Assembly (NCBI GenBank): GCA_030710605.1
Contig: CP092881.1
Span: forward strand, 74,229,106-74,293,105
Reading direction: 5' to 3'
DNA length: 64,000 nucleotides
Origin: Cordylochernes scorpioides
Lineage: Eukaryota; Arthropoda; Arachnida; Pseudoscorpiones; Chernetidae
Of this stretch, positions 40,931 through 51,224 are shown piece after piece. The stretch's first letter is position 1. Each line of letters opens with the position of its first letter. Below the pieces are notes generated by a model, which saw only the letters and a list, made by a program, of their open reading frames with translations, had not been told where the DNA came from and ran no database searches. The position numbers and the translations under genes were made by a program.

Positions 40931-41670
40931 TATATATAAATGAATGTCTGTCTGTGTGTGTACTCTATAGATTCAAAAACCATACATCCAATCGCCTTAA
41001 AATTTTGGGATATTATTAGGTATATCCCCGAAAGGTTTTCGAAAAATAATTTCTTGAATATCTTGAATATCCTTAGAGTTATTTGCAGATTTGTAGCTTT
41101 AACTCGCAAGCAGCGCCACCTTGCGACCGAAATAGGCCTAGGTCTGCCCCACCCCCTGTCTAGAGAATGTAATCGTCCGGCCAGATGGACAGTCCAAGTA
41201 CCCACCGACCAATCAGAAGGGTCAAGAGGTCTTGGCGCGCGGGGGCAGAGTTGGTGACACAGCTGTGCCAAGTAGACAAGAAAAAAGCCTCGCGGGGGCT
41301 TGCCCAAGATGACTTCAGGGAACTTCGTCCATTTTCCATAAACGACCATGCTTTTATTGAACTTTATTCTATAACTTTATTCAACAGTATTTTTCAAGGG
41401 ACGGGGGGGGGGGGGGAAATGTTCACTAGATAAAACGATGATTTTGTAATGTAGAAAATTAGGAAAGACAAAATTCAGGATGACACGGCACACAGGGACG
41501 GGGGGGGGGGGGAATGATCACTTTATCGAGAGAATTCAAATTTACGTGTTTCAAATTATCAAAATATATCTATTATTTTTTTATAAGTTTATAGAGAATT
41601 GTTTTAACAAATGTTCATTAGACAAACCTTTACTCAGGTAAAACCCGCAAAGCCGGGTACATCCGCTAGT
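40931..41670 (+). mobile_element. Helitron-like copy 2, intact
   Basis: Begins AAATGAATGTCTGTCTGTG directly after the CTAG of copy 1 and ends AAAGCCGGGTACATCCGCTA. It contains the uninterrupted CTTGAATATCCTTAGAG site that is duplicated around the palindrome in copy 1. Two poly-G runs at about 41403 and 41499. Confidence 0.65.
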
Positions 41671-41674
41671 ATAT

Positions 41675-41927
41675 TGTGGGGGCCAGCTGGATGCAGCACC
41701 CCGCCGCCGTCAAGAAAAATAAACAGACGGCCGCCATAAATTACCAGGACGACCGCGGCGCCAGCGCGGCACAGTGGAGGAATCCAGAGAGAGGACCAGA
41801 TGTACATTCCGGGGTGTTGTCCTCTTTGTCTTCCCATGTGAATGTAGTGTTAACAAGAAACTTCAATAAAACACTAACTTGAGAAACTTTCTGAGCCATC
41901 GCTGGACCAGTAAATCGACACACCACA
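41675..41927 (+). repeat. 5' LTR of Gypsy copy 1
   Basis: 253 bp, TGTGG to CCACA, matching the 3' LTR at 46449-46701. Contains AATAAA-like sequences (CAATAAAACACT) near its end. Confidence 0.9.
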
Positions 41928-42150
41928 TTGGTGAGCAGGACGTGATTGAAAAGAAAAGCATACGAAGATTTCAAGAGATAAAGAAATGCAAAAAGTGATT
42001 CAAGCTTGAAAAGAAGCATCATCCAGGATATCGGGATATCATCTCAAGACTAAGATAAGTTTTTATATTATCTTCCTTGTTATTTTATCTCAATATTTTT
42101 ATTTTTAACTTTATCTCTAAGCTGTTGTGTCGAATTTAAATTTACGTAAA

Positions 42151-42945
42151 ATGGAAACAGAAAATAAGACTAGCGATACCTCAGAAATATGCAAAGTTAG
42201 TGTTAAAATACCGCCTTTTTGGGTTGAAAAACCTGAAATATGGTTCTTCCAGGTAGAAGCACAGTTCAAAATAGGTGTAAATTTTCAGGAAGACACTAAA
42301 TTTAATTATTTGATCTCCCAATTAGAACCTAAATATATAGAAAACATTTGGGACATAATTAATAGCAAAAGCGACAACAAGTACTCTGAATGTAAATCAC
42401 GACTACTTGAATTGTTCAGAGAAAGTGAAGGGTTGAGAATTAAAAAGTTAATTTCAGGTATTGAGCTCGGAGACATGAAGCCGAGCCAGTTACTACAAAA
42501 GCTCAGATCCCTCGCTACCCCAGATATCTCTGACAAATTAATAAAAACTTTATGGCTCGATAAACTGCCCACATCCATAAAGAATATACTTATTGTAAGC
42601 GAAGAGGACATTAGCAAATTGGCCATAATGGCCGATAAAATAAATGAAATAAACTCTTCCAAAGAAATATATGATGCGGAAGTGCCTTCTTCATCAACAG
42701 ATCGCTTGATCGCCAAATTGGAAGATCTTGAACGGCAGGTGTCCGAATTGAGACTGGATAGATCTAGATCTCGATCCAAAAATAGGACTCAGTCAAGACC
42801 GAGAAGTAATTCTCAAAGATCTTTCGATCCAAAAGGGAAATACTGCTATTACCATTTTAGATTTGGTCCTAATTGCTTGCAAAATAAATGCAGGTCTCCG
42901 TGCAGTTGGAAAGAGTCGGAAAACTCCAACCGGCGGACAGAGTAG
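42151..42945 (+). CDS. gag: Gypsy gag (copy 1)
   Basis: 264 codons from ATG 42151. Capsid-like helical region; an RS-rich stretch (RSRSRSKNRTQSRPRS); a terminal Cys/His motif (YCYYHFRFGPNC, then CRSPCSW) of the kind found in many arthropod Gypsy gags. Overlaps the pol frame, which is shifted by -1. Confidence 0.88.
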   Translation: METENKTSDTSEICKVSVKIPPFWVEKPEIWFFQVEAQFKIGVNFQEDTKFNYLISQLEPKYIENIWDIINSKSDNKYSECKSRLLELFRESEGLRIKKLISGIELGDMKPSQLLQKLRSLATPDISDKLIKTLWLDKLPTSIKNILIVSEEDISKLAIMADKINEINSSKEIYDAEVPSSSTDRLIAKLEDLERQVSELRLDRSRSRSKNRTQSRPRSNSQRSFDPKGKYCYYHFRFGPNCLQNKCRSPCSWKESENSNRRTE

Positions 42946-44639
42946 CGACAAGCTCTTCTGCCGGCATTCAGGATTGTCGCAATCTCCTATTATTTGTGAC
43001 TGACAAAAACACGGGATTGCGCTTTTTGGTGGACAGTGGTGCTGATATATCTATAATACCTCCAAAGGATAAAAATAGGATGCCTAGCTCTGATTATAAA
43101 TTATATGCAGCCAATGGTACAGAAATTGTTACCTATGGAACAAAGGTTAGAAATTTGGATATCGGACTTCGACGTCAATTCCAATGGCCTTTTGTAATCG
43201 CCAATACTAACAGAGCAATAATAGGAGCCGATTTTTTGAACAACTTTGGATTGATTATTGATATAAAAAATAAACGCTTAATTGATGGAATAACTAATCT
43301 TTCCATAAGAGGCGTCATTCAGTCAATCTCACACATGGGAAATATTAGCACTCTAAACTCATCATTCAAGGTCAGCGCTATCCTAACCAAATATCCTAAC
43401 CTATGTAGGCCACCATCAGATTTTGTAGAAGCAAAACATAGCGTTAAGCATTATATTCCTACAAGAGGTCAGCCAATTCACTCAAAAGCCCGTCGTCTAG
43501 ATTCACAGAGATTAACTCTTGCTAAGGCAGAATTTCAATATATGTTGAATAATGGAATAATTAGACCCTCAAATTCTCCTTGGGCGAGTCCACTATATTT
43601 AGTTTCAAAAAAGGACGAGTCACTAAGACCTTGTGGTGATTATAGAAGACTCAATGCAGTTACACTTCCAGATCGTTATCCAATCCCTAGACTGGACGAT
43701 TTCCACCACATTTTAAAAGGTACTCGTGTGTACTCAAAAATAGACCTATGCAAAGCATTCTATCAGATTCCAATTGCTGAAGAGGATAAACCAAAGACTG
43801 CCATCATTACTCCTTTTGGGCTATTCGAATTTAATGTAATGAGTTTCGGTCTTAGAAATGCTACTGCTACCTTTCAGAGATTCATGCATGAAGTCTTAAG
43901 AAACTTGGACTTTGCATTTGTCTACTTAGATGATATTCTGGTAGCCTCTAAAACGGAAGAAGAGCATTATAGCCACCTTGAAATCTTATTCAGCAGACTA
44001 AATTCCTATGGATTGAGAATCAATCTTTCTAAATCTAAATTCCTAGTACAGGAAATTGATTTTCTAGGATACCTAATTACCTCTCACGGTGTGAAACCAC
44101 TCCCAACAAAGGTTAAAGCTATTCTAGAATATAAGAAACCAAAAACAGTTCATGAATTACGCATATTTTTGGGAATGCTAAACTTTTATCGTACCTTTTT
44201 GAACAATGCCGCAGAGACTCAGGCAATCCTTCATGAATACTTGAGGGGAGCCAAGAAAAAGGATAGAAGTGAAATAAAATGGACTAAAGAAGCTGAAGTT
44301 CAGTTTGAAAAATGCAAACAAGCCCTAGCTAATACAGCACTGTTAGCCTACACCGATACTGAACTGCCTATCTCACTCTGTACAGATGCTTCAGATCGGG
44401 CAGTTGGATCAGTTCTCCAACAGCTTGACAATAATAATTGGAAACCAATAGCATTTTTCTCTAAAAAATTAAATCCTGCTCAATGTAATTATAGTACATA
44501 TGATAGAGAGCTTCTCGCAATATATTTGTCTATCAAATTCTTCAAGCACCTGCTTGAGGCACGTGAATTTACAATTTTAACTGATCACAAACCTTTAATT
44601 TACGCATTCAAACAAAAAAAGAACAATGGTTGCCTGTAA
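42888..44639 (+). CDS. pol: Gypsy pol, 5' part (protease, RT, start of RNase H), copy 1
   Basis: Protease FLVDSGADISIIPP; RT with KIDLCKAFYQIP, FGLRNATATFQRFM, YLDDILVAS, FLGYLI; RNase H start LCTDASDRAVGSVLQQ and LTDHKPLIYAF. The frame stops at 44637-44639, inside the insertion that starts at 44621. Normal pol resumes at about 44858. Confidence 0.9.
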   Translation: MQVSVQLERVGKLQPADRVATSSSAGIQDCRNLLLFVTDKNTGLRFLVDSGADISIIPPKDKNRMPSSDYKLYAANGTEIVTYGTKVRNLDIGLRRQFQWPFVIANTNRAIIGADFLNNFGLIIDIKNKRLIDGITNLSIRGVIQSISHMGNISTLNSSFKVSAILTKYPNLCRPPSDFVEAKHSVKHYIPTRGQPIHSKARRLDSQRLTLAKAEFQYMLNNGIIRPSNSPWASPLYLVSKKDESLRPCGDYRRLNAVTLPDRYPIPRLDDFHHILKGTRVYSKIDLCKAFYQIPIAEEDKPKTAIITPFGLFEFNVMSFGLRNATATFQRFMHEVLRNLDFAFVYLDDILVASKTEEEHYSHLEILFSRLNSYGLRINLSKSKFLVQEIDFLGYLITSHGVKPLPTKVKAILEYKKPKTVHELRIFLGMLNFYRTFLNNAAETQAILHEYLRGAKKKDRSEIKWTKEAEVQFEKCKQALANTALLAYTDTELPISLCTDASDRAVGSVLQQLDNNNWKPIAFFSKKLNPAQCNYSTYDRELLAIYLSIKFFKHLLEAREFTILTDHKPLIYAFKQKKNNGCL

Positions 44640-44857
44640 AGTCGGTTTTACGGGCGAAGATTTTACGTGACAACGGTAGAATATTTATTGATAAGAATAT
44701 AATTAAATTACACAATAGGAACAAGGAATTGAATGAAAATAAGAATTGCACAAGTAAAAACACTCTCATTCGATGACTCATCGTAACGTTACCGGGCGTT
44801 ACACTTTTTCATAAGTGACTCCCATCCGCAACCTAATTTAAGACGTTGTCACGTCAA
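44621..44857. mobile_element. 237-bp insertion in RNase H of Gypsy copy 1
   Basis: Absent from copy 2, where CAAACAAAAAAA joins ATGAGAA directly. Contains an inverted pair TTTTACGTGACAACG (44661-44675) and its complement (44844-44858, one mismatch). Introduces stops. Family not recognised. Confidence 0.8.
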
Positions 44858-46345
44858 AATGAGAAAGCTTCTCCTAGACAATTAAGACATCTACAATACA
44901 TCTCCCAATTCTCTACTGACATCAAGTACATAAAAGGTACTGACAACATAGTCGCCGATGCTCTGTCCAGAGTTGATGCTATCACAACTATCGACTATGA
45001 AGAGATCGCCAAAGAACAAACTGGTGATTCAGAACTACAAAACCTGATTTCAAAGAATACTTCTCTAAAATTTAAGCAATGCCCACTACAATCAGGCAAT
45101 TTGTTATGGTGTGACGTGTCTACCAATAATATTAGACCATTCATTCCAATTAAATTCCGAATGATGGTTTTTAGGAACTTCCACGAACTCTCACACCCAG
45201 GCATCAAAGCCACTACTAAACAATTAACATCAAGATTTATATGGCCCAATATGAATAAAGACATTAGAAAATGGGCTCGAGCTTGTGTCAACTGCCAAAA
45301 GTGCAAGGTGTCGATACACACAAAATCAGAAATAGGCAAATATCAAGAAGTGGATGAAAGATTTAGTGTTGTCCACATCGATCTAATTGGTCCTTTACCT
45401 CCATCGAATGGTAACATCTACTGTCTGACCTGTATCGACAGGTACACCAGCTGGATGGAAGTTGTTCCGCTACCAGATATGAAGTCTGAAATGGGAGCGA
45501 GAGCGTTCTACGAAAACTGGATTGTTAGATTTGGAGCACCGCATACAGTGATATCAGACCGAGGAAAGCAGTTTACTTCTCAGCTTTTCAAAGATTTAAC
45601 AACGCTGTGTGGTATCAAACTTCGTCATTCCACGGCGTACCACCCTCAGTGTGACGGGAAGATTGAAAGGCTTCATAGAACCATTAAAACTGCCATTCGT
45701 GCCCACAATAGTATTAAGTGGACAGAAACGCTGCCAACAGTTCTCCTAGGCTTGCGTGCTGCTATCAACAAAGATAACAACCATTCTTTGTCTCAGATGG
45801 TATATGGCAAAACCATCAGACTGCCTGGCGAATTCTTTGATGATTCTAAACATCACCTGCATGCTGAAGAATTTGTTCAACAGCTTCAAAAGCAAATGGA
45901 ATTGCTCAAACCCTTAAATGAAAAACATCATTCGAAGACTAAAGTATTTATTCATAAAGATCTGAAAACATGTTCACATGTATTTATCAGGACAGATCGA
46001 GTGAAGAAACCTCTGGAACCACCATATGAGGGACCCTTCCCAGTCCTTGAAAGAACAGACAAGTATTTCACACTCAAAGTGAAAGGAAAAAATGTTACCA
46101 CATCGATTGACCGATTGCGACCTGCATACTTACTGGCAGATTCGGACAATATAACTGCAGAACACCCTACTGCAACAAGACCCATCGTGTCGGGAGCGCT
46201 GCCTTCTACATCGTCCCAACAGAATCCTGACCCACCAGATGTGGAGAAGTACACAGAATTCCAAGGAACAGGATCAGCACCAGACCTGACTAGGACAAGA
46301 TCGGGGAGAATAATCAAGAAACCCGTGAGATTTAAGGAGCAATAG
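44858..46345 (+). CDS. pol: Gypsy pol, 3' part (RNase H end, integrase), copy 1
   Basis: VADALSRVDA (RNase H end); integrase zinc finger FHELSHPGIKAT with ACVNCQKCK; DDE core VVHIDLIGPLP, VISDRGKQF, CDGKIERLHRTIK; C-terminal RGRIIKKP-like basic tail. Open from 44846 but without a native start because of the insertion. Confidence 0.9.
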   Translation, partial: NEKASPRQLRHLQYISQFSTDIKYIKGTDNIVADALSRVDAITTIDYEEIAKEQTGDSELQNLISKNTSLKFKQCPLQSGNLLWCDVSTNNIRPFIPIKFRMMVFRNFHELSHPGIKATTKQLTSRFIWPNMNKDIRKWARACVNCQKCKVSIHTKSEIGKYQEVDERFSVVHIDLIGPLPPSNGNIYCLTCIDRYTSWMEVVPLPDMKSEMGARAFYENWIVRFGAPHTVISDRGKQFTSQLFKDLTTLCGIKLRHSTAYHPQCDGKIERLHRTIKTAIRAHNSIKWTETLPTVLLGLRAAINKDNNHSLSQMVYGKTIRLPGEFFDDSKHHLHAEEFVQQLQKQMELLKPLNEKHHSKTKVFIHKDLKTCSHVFIRTDRVKKPLEPPYEGPFPVLERTDKYFTLKVKGKNVTTSIDRLRPAYLLADSDNITAEHPTATRPIVSGALPSTSSQQNPDPPDVEKYTEFQGTGSAPDLTRTRSGRIIKKPVRFKEQ

Positions 46346-46448
46346 ACTATATTTCTCCTTATTTTATTTTCTTGCCTATATGATGTATATATATTGTACT
46401 TAACCATTTTGTGCACAAATCGTGACTTCGCCACTGGAGGGGGAGTAC

Positions 46449-46701
46449 TGTGGGGGCCAGCTGGATGCAGCACCCCGCCGCCGTCAAGAAAAATAAACAG
46501 ACGGCCGCCATAAATTACCAGGACGACCGCGGCGCCAGCGCGGCACAGTGGAGGAATCCAGAGAGAGGACCAGATGTACATTCCGGGGTGTTGTCCTCTT
46601 TGTCTTCCCATGTGAATGTAGTGTTAACAAGAAACTTCAATAAAACACTAACTTGAGAAACTTTCTGAGCCATCGCTGGACCAGTAAATCGACACACCAC
46701 A
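46449..46701 (+). repeat. 3' LTR of Gypsy copy 1
   Basis: Matches the 5' LTR; followed by the TSD ATAT at 46702-46705. Confidence 0.9.
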
Positions 46702-46705
46702 ATAT

Positions 46706-47392
46706 ATATAAAATTGAATGTCTGTCTGTACTCTATAGATTCAAAAACCATACATCCAATCGCCGTGAAAATTTGGGATATTATTAGGTATATCCCGGGA
46801 AGGTTTTTGAAAAATAATTGCTTGAATATCTTGAATATCCTTAGAGTTATTTGCAGATTTGTAGATTTAACTCGAAAGCAGCGCCCCCATTGCGACGATG
46901 ATATCAAGTTTTTTTTATCTATAAGTTTTATTATCACTAAGTTTATTATCTTAAAGATTATTTATCAAAAGTAAGATTTTCTACCTATTAATTGCGCACA
47001 AGTCAAAGTTAGTTTTATCATTTATCTACAACATATATATTGGGAGAATAGATAAAATGATGATTTTGTAATGTAGAAAATTAGGAAAGACAAAATTCAG
47101 GATGACACAGTAATTTATTTGAGACAAGAACAATGATACAATTCCAAGGCAAAGATACTATTCCTTTAACTTCCAATTACCGAGGGAACCAATTAATATT
47201 GATTTTAGTCAACTTATCGAGTATTTTTCAAGGGACCGAGAAAAAAGGTTCACTTTATCGAGAGATTTAAATTTACGAGTTTCAAATTATCAAAATATAT
47301 CAATTATTTTTTTTTATAAGTTTGTAGAGAATTGTTTTAACAAATGTTCGTTAGACAAACCTTTACTCGCTGGGTACATCCGCTAGTATATT
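46706..47392 (+). mobile_element. Helitron-like copy 3
   Basis: Starts AAAATTGAATGTCTGTCTG and ends GCTGGGTACATCCGCTAGTA. Collinear with copy 2 with differences, including extra sequence at about 46900-47200. Confidence 0.6.
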
Positions 47393-47693
47393 ATAATATT
47401 CAATTTGTTTATTAATTTAATTTTTTATTTATTTTAAATATAAAATATTTTACTGAATGATATGATAAAAAACTTTATTCTCTCCTTTGCTTTTATAAAT
47501 TAATTGAAGGCTCTAGTAGTTGGCGACTTCTGTACGCTTCAAAATATCAGGATTAAATAAATAAATAATTAAAAGCCAAATGAACAACTTACTCGACTTT
47601 TTTTCATCCAATGTTGCAACAGGCATGGGATCATAAAACCCTACTTGTCCTTATATCACGTAGAAACAAACAAAAATAGCCTTCTAAAGAATG
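47393..47693. other. AT-rich spacer between Helitron-like copy 3 and Gypsy copy 2
   Basis: Poly-A/T-rich sequence without ORF or recognisable repeat. Confidence 0.5.
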
Positions 47694-47697
47694 CATC

Positions 47698-47930
47698 TGT
47701 GGTGTGTCGATTTACTGGTCCAGCGATGGCTCAGAAAGTTTCTCAAAGTTAGTGTTTATTGGAGTTTCTTGTTGGCTACATTTATATGGGAAGACAAAGA
47801 GGAGACAGCCCGGAATGCACGTCTGGTCCTCTCTCCGGAATTCCTCCGCTGTCTGGTGATTTATGGCGGCCGCTTGTTTATTTATCTTGGCGGGCGGCGT
47901 CGGCGGGGTGCTGCATCCCTGGTCCCCACA
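47698..47930 (-). repeat. 3' LTR of Gypsy copy 2
   Basis: 233 bp; preceded (minus strand) by the polypurine run CCACTGGAGGGGGAGTAC. Confidence 0.9.
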
Positions 47931-48032
47931 GTACTCCCCCTCCAGTGGCGTAGTCACGATTTGTGCACAAAGTGGTTAAGTACAATATATATACATCATA
48001 TAGGCAAGAAATAAAATAAGGAGAAATATAGT

Positions 48033-51000
48033 CTATTGCTCCTTAAATCTCACGGGTTTCTTGATTATTCTCCCCGATCTTGTCCTAGTCAGGTCTGGTG
48101 CTGATCCTGTTCCTTGGAATTCTGTGTATTTCTCCACATCTGGTGGGTCAGGATTCTGTTGGCACGATGTAGAAGGCAGCGCTCCCGACACGATGGGTCT
48201 TGCTGCAGTAGGATGTTCTGCAGTTATATTGTCCGAATCTGCCAGCAAATAAGCAGGTCGCAATCGGTCAATCGATGTGGTAACGTTTTTTCCTTTCACT
48301 TTGAGTGTGAAATACTTGTCTGTTCTTTCAAGGACTGGGAAGGGTCCCTCATATGGTGGTTCCAGAGGTTTCTTCACTCGATCTGTCCTGATAAATACAT
48401 GTGAACATGTTTTCAGATCTTTATGAACAAATACTTTAGTCTTCGAATGATGTTTTTCATTTAAGGGTTTGAGCAATTCCATTTGCTTTTGAAGCTGTTG
48501 AACAAATTCTTCCGCATGCAGGTGATGTTTAGAATCATCAAAGAATTCGCCAGGCAGTCTGATGGTTTTGCCATATACCATCTGAGACAAAGAATGGTTG
48601 TTATCTTTGTTGATAGCAGCACGCAAGCCTAGGAGAACTGTTGGCAGCGTTTCTGTCCACTTAATACTATTGTGGGCACGAATGGCAGTTTTAATGGTTC
48701 TATGAAGCCTTTCAATCTTCCCGTTACACTGAGGGTGGTACGCCGTGGAATGACGAAGTTTGATACCACACAGCGTTGTTAAATCTTTGAAAAGCTGAGA
48801 AGTAAACTGCTTTCCTTGGTCTGATATCACTGTATGCGGTGCTCCAAATCTAACAATCCAGTTTTCGTAGAACGCTCTCGCTACCGTTTCAGACTTCATA
48901 TCTGGTAGCGGAACAACCTCCATCCAGCTGGTGTACCTGTCGATGCAGGTCAGACAGTAGATGTTACCATTCGATGGAGGTAAAGCACCAATTAGATCTA
49001 TGTGGACAACACTAAATCTTTCATCCACTTCTTGATATTTGCCTATTTCTGATTTTGTGTGTATTGACACCTTGCACTTTTGGCAGTTGACACAAGCTTG
49101 AGCCCATTTCCTAATGTCTTTATTCATATTGGGCCATATAAATCTTGATGTTAATTGTTTAGTAGTGGCTTTGATGCCTGGGTGTGAGAGTTCGTGGAAG
49201 TTCCTAAAAACCATCATTCGGAATTTAATTGGAATGAATGGTCTAATATTATTGGTAGACACGCCACACCATAACAAATTGCCTGATTGTAGTGGGCATT
49301 GCTTAAATTTTAGAGAAGTATTCTTTGAAATCAGGTTTTGTAGTTCTGAATCACCAGTTTGTTCTTTGGCGATCTCTTCATAGTCGATAGTTGTGATAGC
49401 ATCAACTCTGGAAAGAGCATCGGCGACTATGTTGTCAGTACCTTTTATGTACTTGATATCAGTAGTGAATTGGGAAATGTATTGTAGATGTCTTAATTGT
49501 TTAGGAGAAGCCTTCTCATTTTTTTGTTTGAATGCGTAAATTAAAGGTTTGTGATCAGTTAACATTGTAAATTCACGTGCCTCAAGCAGGTGCTTGAAGA
49601 ATTTGATAGAAAAATATATTGCGAGAAGCTCTCTATCATATGTACTATAATTACATTGAGCAGGATTTAATTTTTTAGAGAAAAATGCTATTGGTTTCCA
49701 ATTATTATTGTCAAGCTGTTGGAGAACTGATCCAACTGCCCGATCTGAAGCATCTGTACAGAGTGAGATAGGCAGTTCAGTATCGGGGTAGGCTAACAGT
49801 GCTGTGTTAGCTAGGGCTTGTTTGCATTTTTCAAACTGAACTTCAGCTTCTTTAGTCCATTTTATTTCGCTTCTATCCTTTTTCTTGGCTCCCCTCAAGT
49901 ATTCATGAAGGATTGCCTGAGTCTCTGCGGCATTGTTCAAAAAGGTACGATAAAAGTTTAGCATTCCCAAAAATATGCGTAATTCATGAACTGTTTTTGG
50001 TTTCTTATATTCTAGAATAGCTTTAACCTTTGTTGGGAGTGGTTTCACACCGTGAGAGGTAATTAGATATCCTAGAAAATCAATTTCCTGTACTAGGAAT
50101 TTAGATTTAGAAAGATTGATTCTTAATCCATAGGAATTTAGTCTGCTGAATAAGGTTTCAAGGTGGCTATAATGCTCTTCTTCCGTTTTAGAGGCTACCA
50201 GAATATCATCTAAGTAGACAAATGCAAAGTCCAAGTTTCTTAAGACTTCATGCATGAATCTCTGAAAGGTAGCAGTAGCATTTCTAAGACCGAAACTCAT
50301 AACATTAAATTCGAATAGCCCAAAAGGAGTAATGATGGCAGTCTTTGGTTTATCCTCTTCAGCAATTGGAATCTGATAGAATGCCTTGCATAGGTCTATT
50401 TTTGAGTACACACGAGTACCTTTTAAGATGTGGTGGAAATCGTCCAGTCTAGGGATTGGATAACGATCTGGAAGTGTGACTGCATTGAGTCTTCTATAAT
50501 CACCACAAGGTCTTAGTGACTCGTCCTTTTTTGAAACTAAATGTAGTGGACTCGCCCAAGGAGAATTTGAGGGTCTAATTATTCCATTATTCAACATATA
50601 TTGAAATTCTGCCTTAGCAAGAGTTAATCTCTGTGAATCTAGGCGACGGGCTTTTGAGTGAATTGGCTGACCTCTTGTAGGAATATAATGCTTAACGCTA
50701 TGTTTTGCTTCTACAAAATCTGATGGTGGCCTACATAGGTTAGGATATTTGGTTAGGATAGCGCTGACCTTGGATGATGAATTTAGAGTGCTAATATTTC
50801 CCATGTCTGAGATTGACTGAATGACGCCTCTTATGGAAAGATTAGTTATTCCATCAATTAGGCGTTTATTTTTTATATCAATAATCAATCCAAAGTTGTT
50901 CAAAAAATCGGCTCCTATTATTGCTCTGTTAGTATTGGCGATTACAAAAGGCCATTGGAATTGACGTCGAAGTCCGATATCCAAATTTCTAACCTTTGTT

Positions 51001-51224
51001 CCATAGGTAACAATTTCTGTACCATTGGCTGCATATAATTTATAATCAGAGCTAGGCATCCTATTTTTATCCTTTGGAGGTATTATAGATATATCAGCAC
51101 CACTGTCCACCAAAAAGCGCAATCCCGTGTTTTTGTCCGTCACAAATAATCGGAGATTGCGACAATCCTGAATGCCGGCAGAAGAGCTTGTCGCTACTCT
51201 GTCCGCCGGTTGGAGTTTTCCGAC
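48033..51224 (-). CDS. pol: Gypsy pol polyprotein (copy 2), intact frame
   Basis: Continuous frame with protease (VDSGADISI), RT (YLDDILVAS), RNase H (CTDASDRAVGS, VADALSRVDA), integrase (HHCC finger; D, D, E core with HPQCNGKIERLHR) and a C-terminal tail. The pol frame is bounded upstream by TGA at 51225-51227, so pol must be reached by -1 frameshifting within the about 33 bases between that stop and the gag stop. This is the only complete pol in the window. Confidence 0.9.
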   Translation of the reverse strand, partial: VGKLQPADRVATSSSAGIQDCRNLRLFVTDKNTGLRFLVDSGADISIIPPKDKNRMPSSDYKLYAANGTEIVTYGTKVRNLDIGLRRQFQWPFVIANTNRAIIGADFLNNFGLIIDIKNKRLIDGITNLSIRGVIQSISDMGNISTLNSSSKVSAILTKYPNLCRPPSDFVEAKHSVKHYIPTRGQPIHSKARRLDSQRLTLAKAEFQYMLNNGIIRPSNSPWASPLHLVSKKDESLRPCGDYRRLNAVTLPDRYPIPRLDDFHHILKGTRVYSKIDLCKAFYQIPIAEEDKPKTAIITPFGLFEFNVMSFGLRNATATFQRFMHEVLRNLDFAFVYLDDILVASKTEEEHYSHLETLFSRLNSYGLRINLSKSKFLVQEIDFLGYLITSHGVKPLPTKVKAILEYKKPKTVHELRIFLGMLNFYRTFLNNAAETQAILHEYLRGAKKKDRSEIKWTKEAEVQFEKCKQALANTALLAYPDTELPISLCTDASDRAVGSVLQQLDNNNWKPIAFFSKKLNPAQCNYSTYDRELLAIYFSIKFFKHLLEAREFTMLTDHKPLIYAFKQKNEKASPKQLRHLQYISQFTTDIKYIKGTDNIVADALSRVDAITTIDYEEIAKEQTGDSELQNLISKNTSLKFKQCPLQSGNLLWCGVSTNNIRPFIPIKFRMMVFRNFHELSHPGIKATTKQLTSRFIWPNMNKDIRKWAQACVNCQKCKVSIHTKSEIGKYQEVDERFSVVHIDLIGALPPSNGNIYCLTCIDRYTSWMEVVPLPDMKSETVARAFYENWIVRFGAPHTVISDQGKQFTSQLFKDLTTLCGIKLRHSTAYHPQCNGKIERLHRTIKTAIRAHNSIKWTETLPTVLLGLRAAINKDNNHSLSQMVYGKTIRLPGEFFDDSKHHLHAEEFVQQLQKQMELLKPLNEKHHSKTKVFVHKDLKTCSHVFIRTDRVKKPLEPPYEGPFPVLERTDKYFTLKVKGKNVTTSIDRLRPAYLLADSDNITAEHPTAARPIVSGALPSTSCQQNPDPPDVEKYTEFQGTGSAPDLTRTRSGRIIKKPVRFKEQ

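Larger units (their letters stand above)
41675..46701 (+). mobile_element. Ty3/Gypsy retrotransposon copy 1, with LTRs and 4-bp TSD
   Basis: LTRs 41675-41927 and 46449-46701 (253 bp each; no difference seen where compared), starting TGTGG and ending CCACA, flanked by ATAT at both sides. A polypurine tract (GGAGGGGGAG) precedes the 3' LTR; the primer-binding region begins TTGGTGAGCAGGACG. The high LTR similarity suggests recent insertion. A 237-bp insertion in RNase H breaks pol, so this copy is not autonomous. Confidence 0.92.

Noticed and set aside
44621-44857. Intron in Gypsy pol
   Set aside because: Copy 2 lacks it entirely, the borders are not GT-AG, and it contains inverted repeats, so an insertion fits better.
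46450-46656. ORFs inside Gypsy LTRs
   Set aside because: Repeated only because the LTRs are repeated; no retroelement protein similarity.
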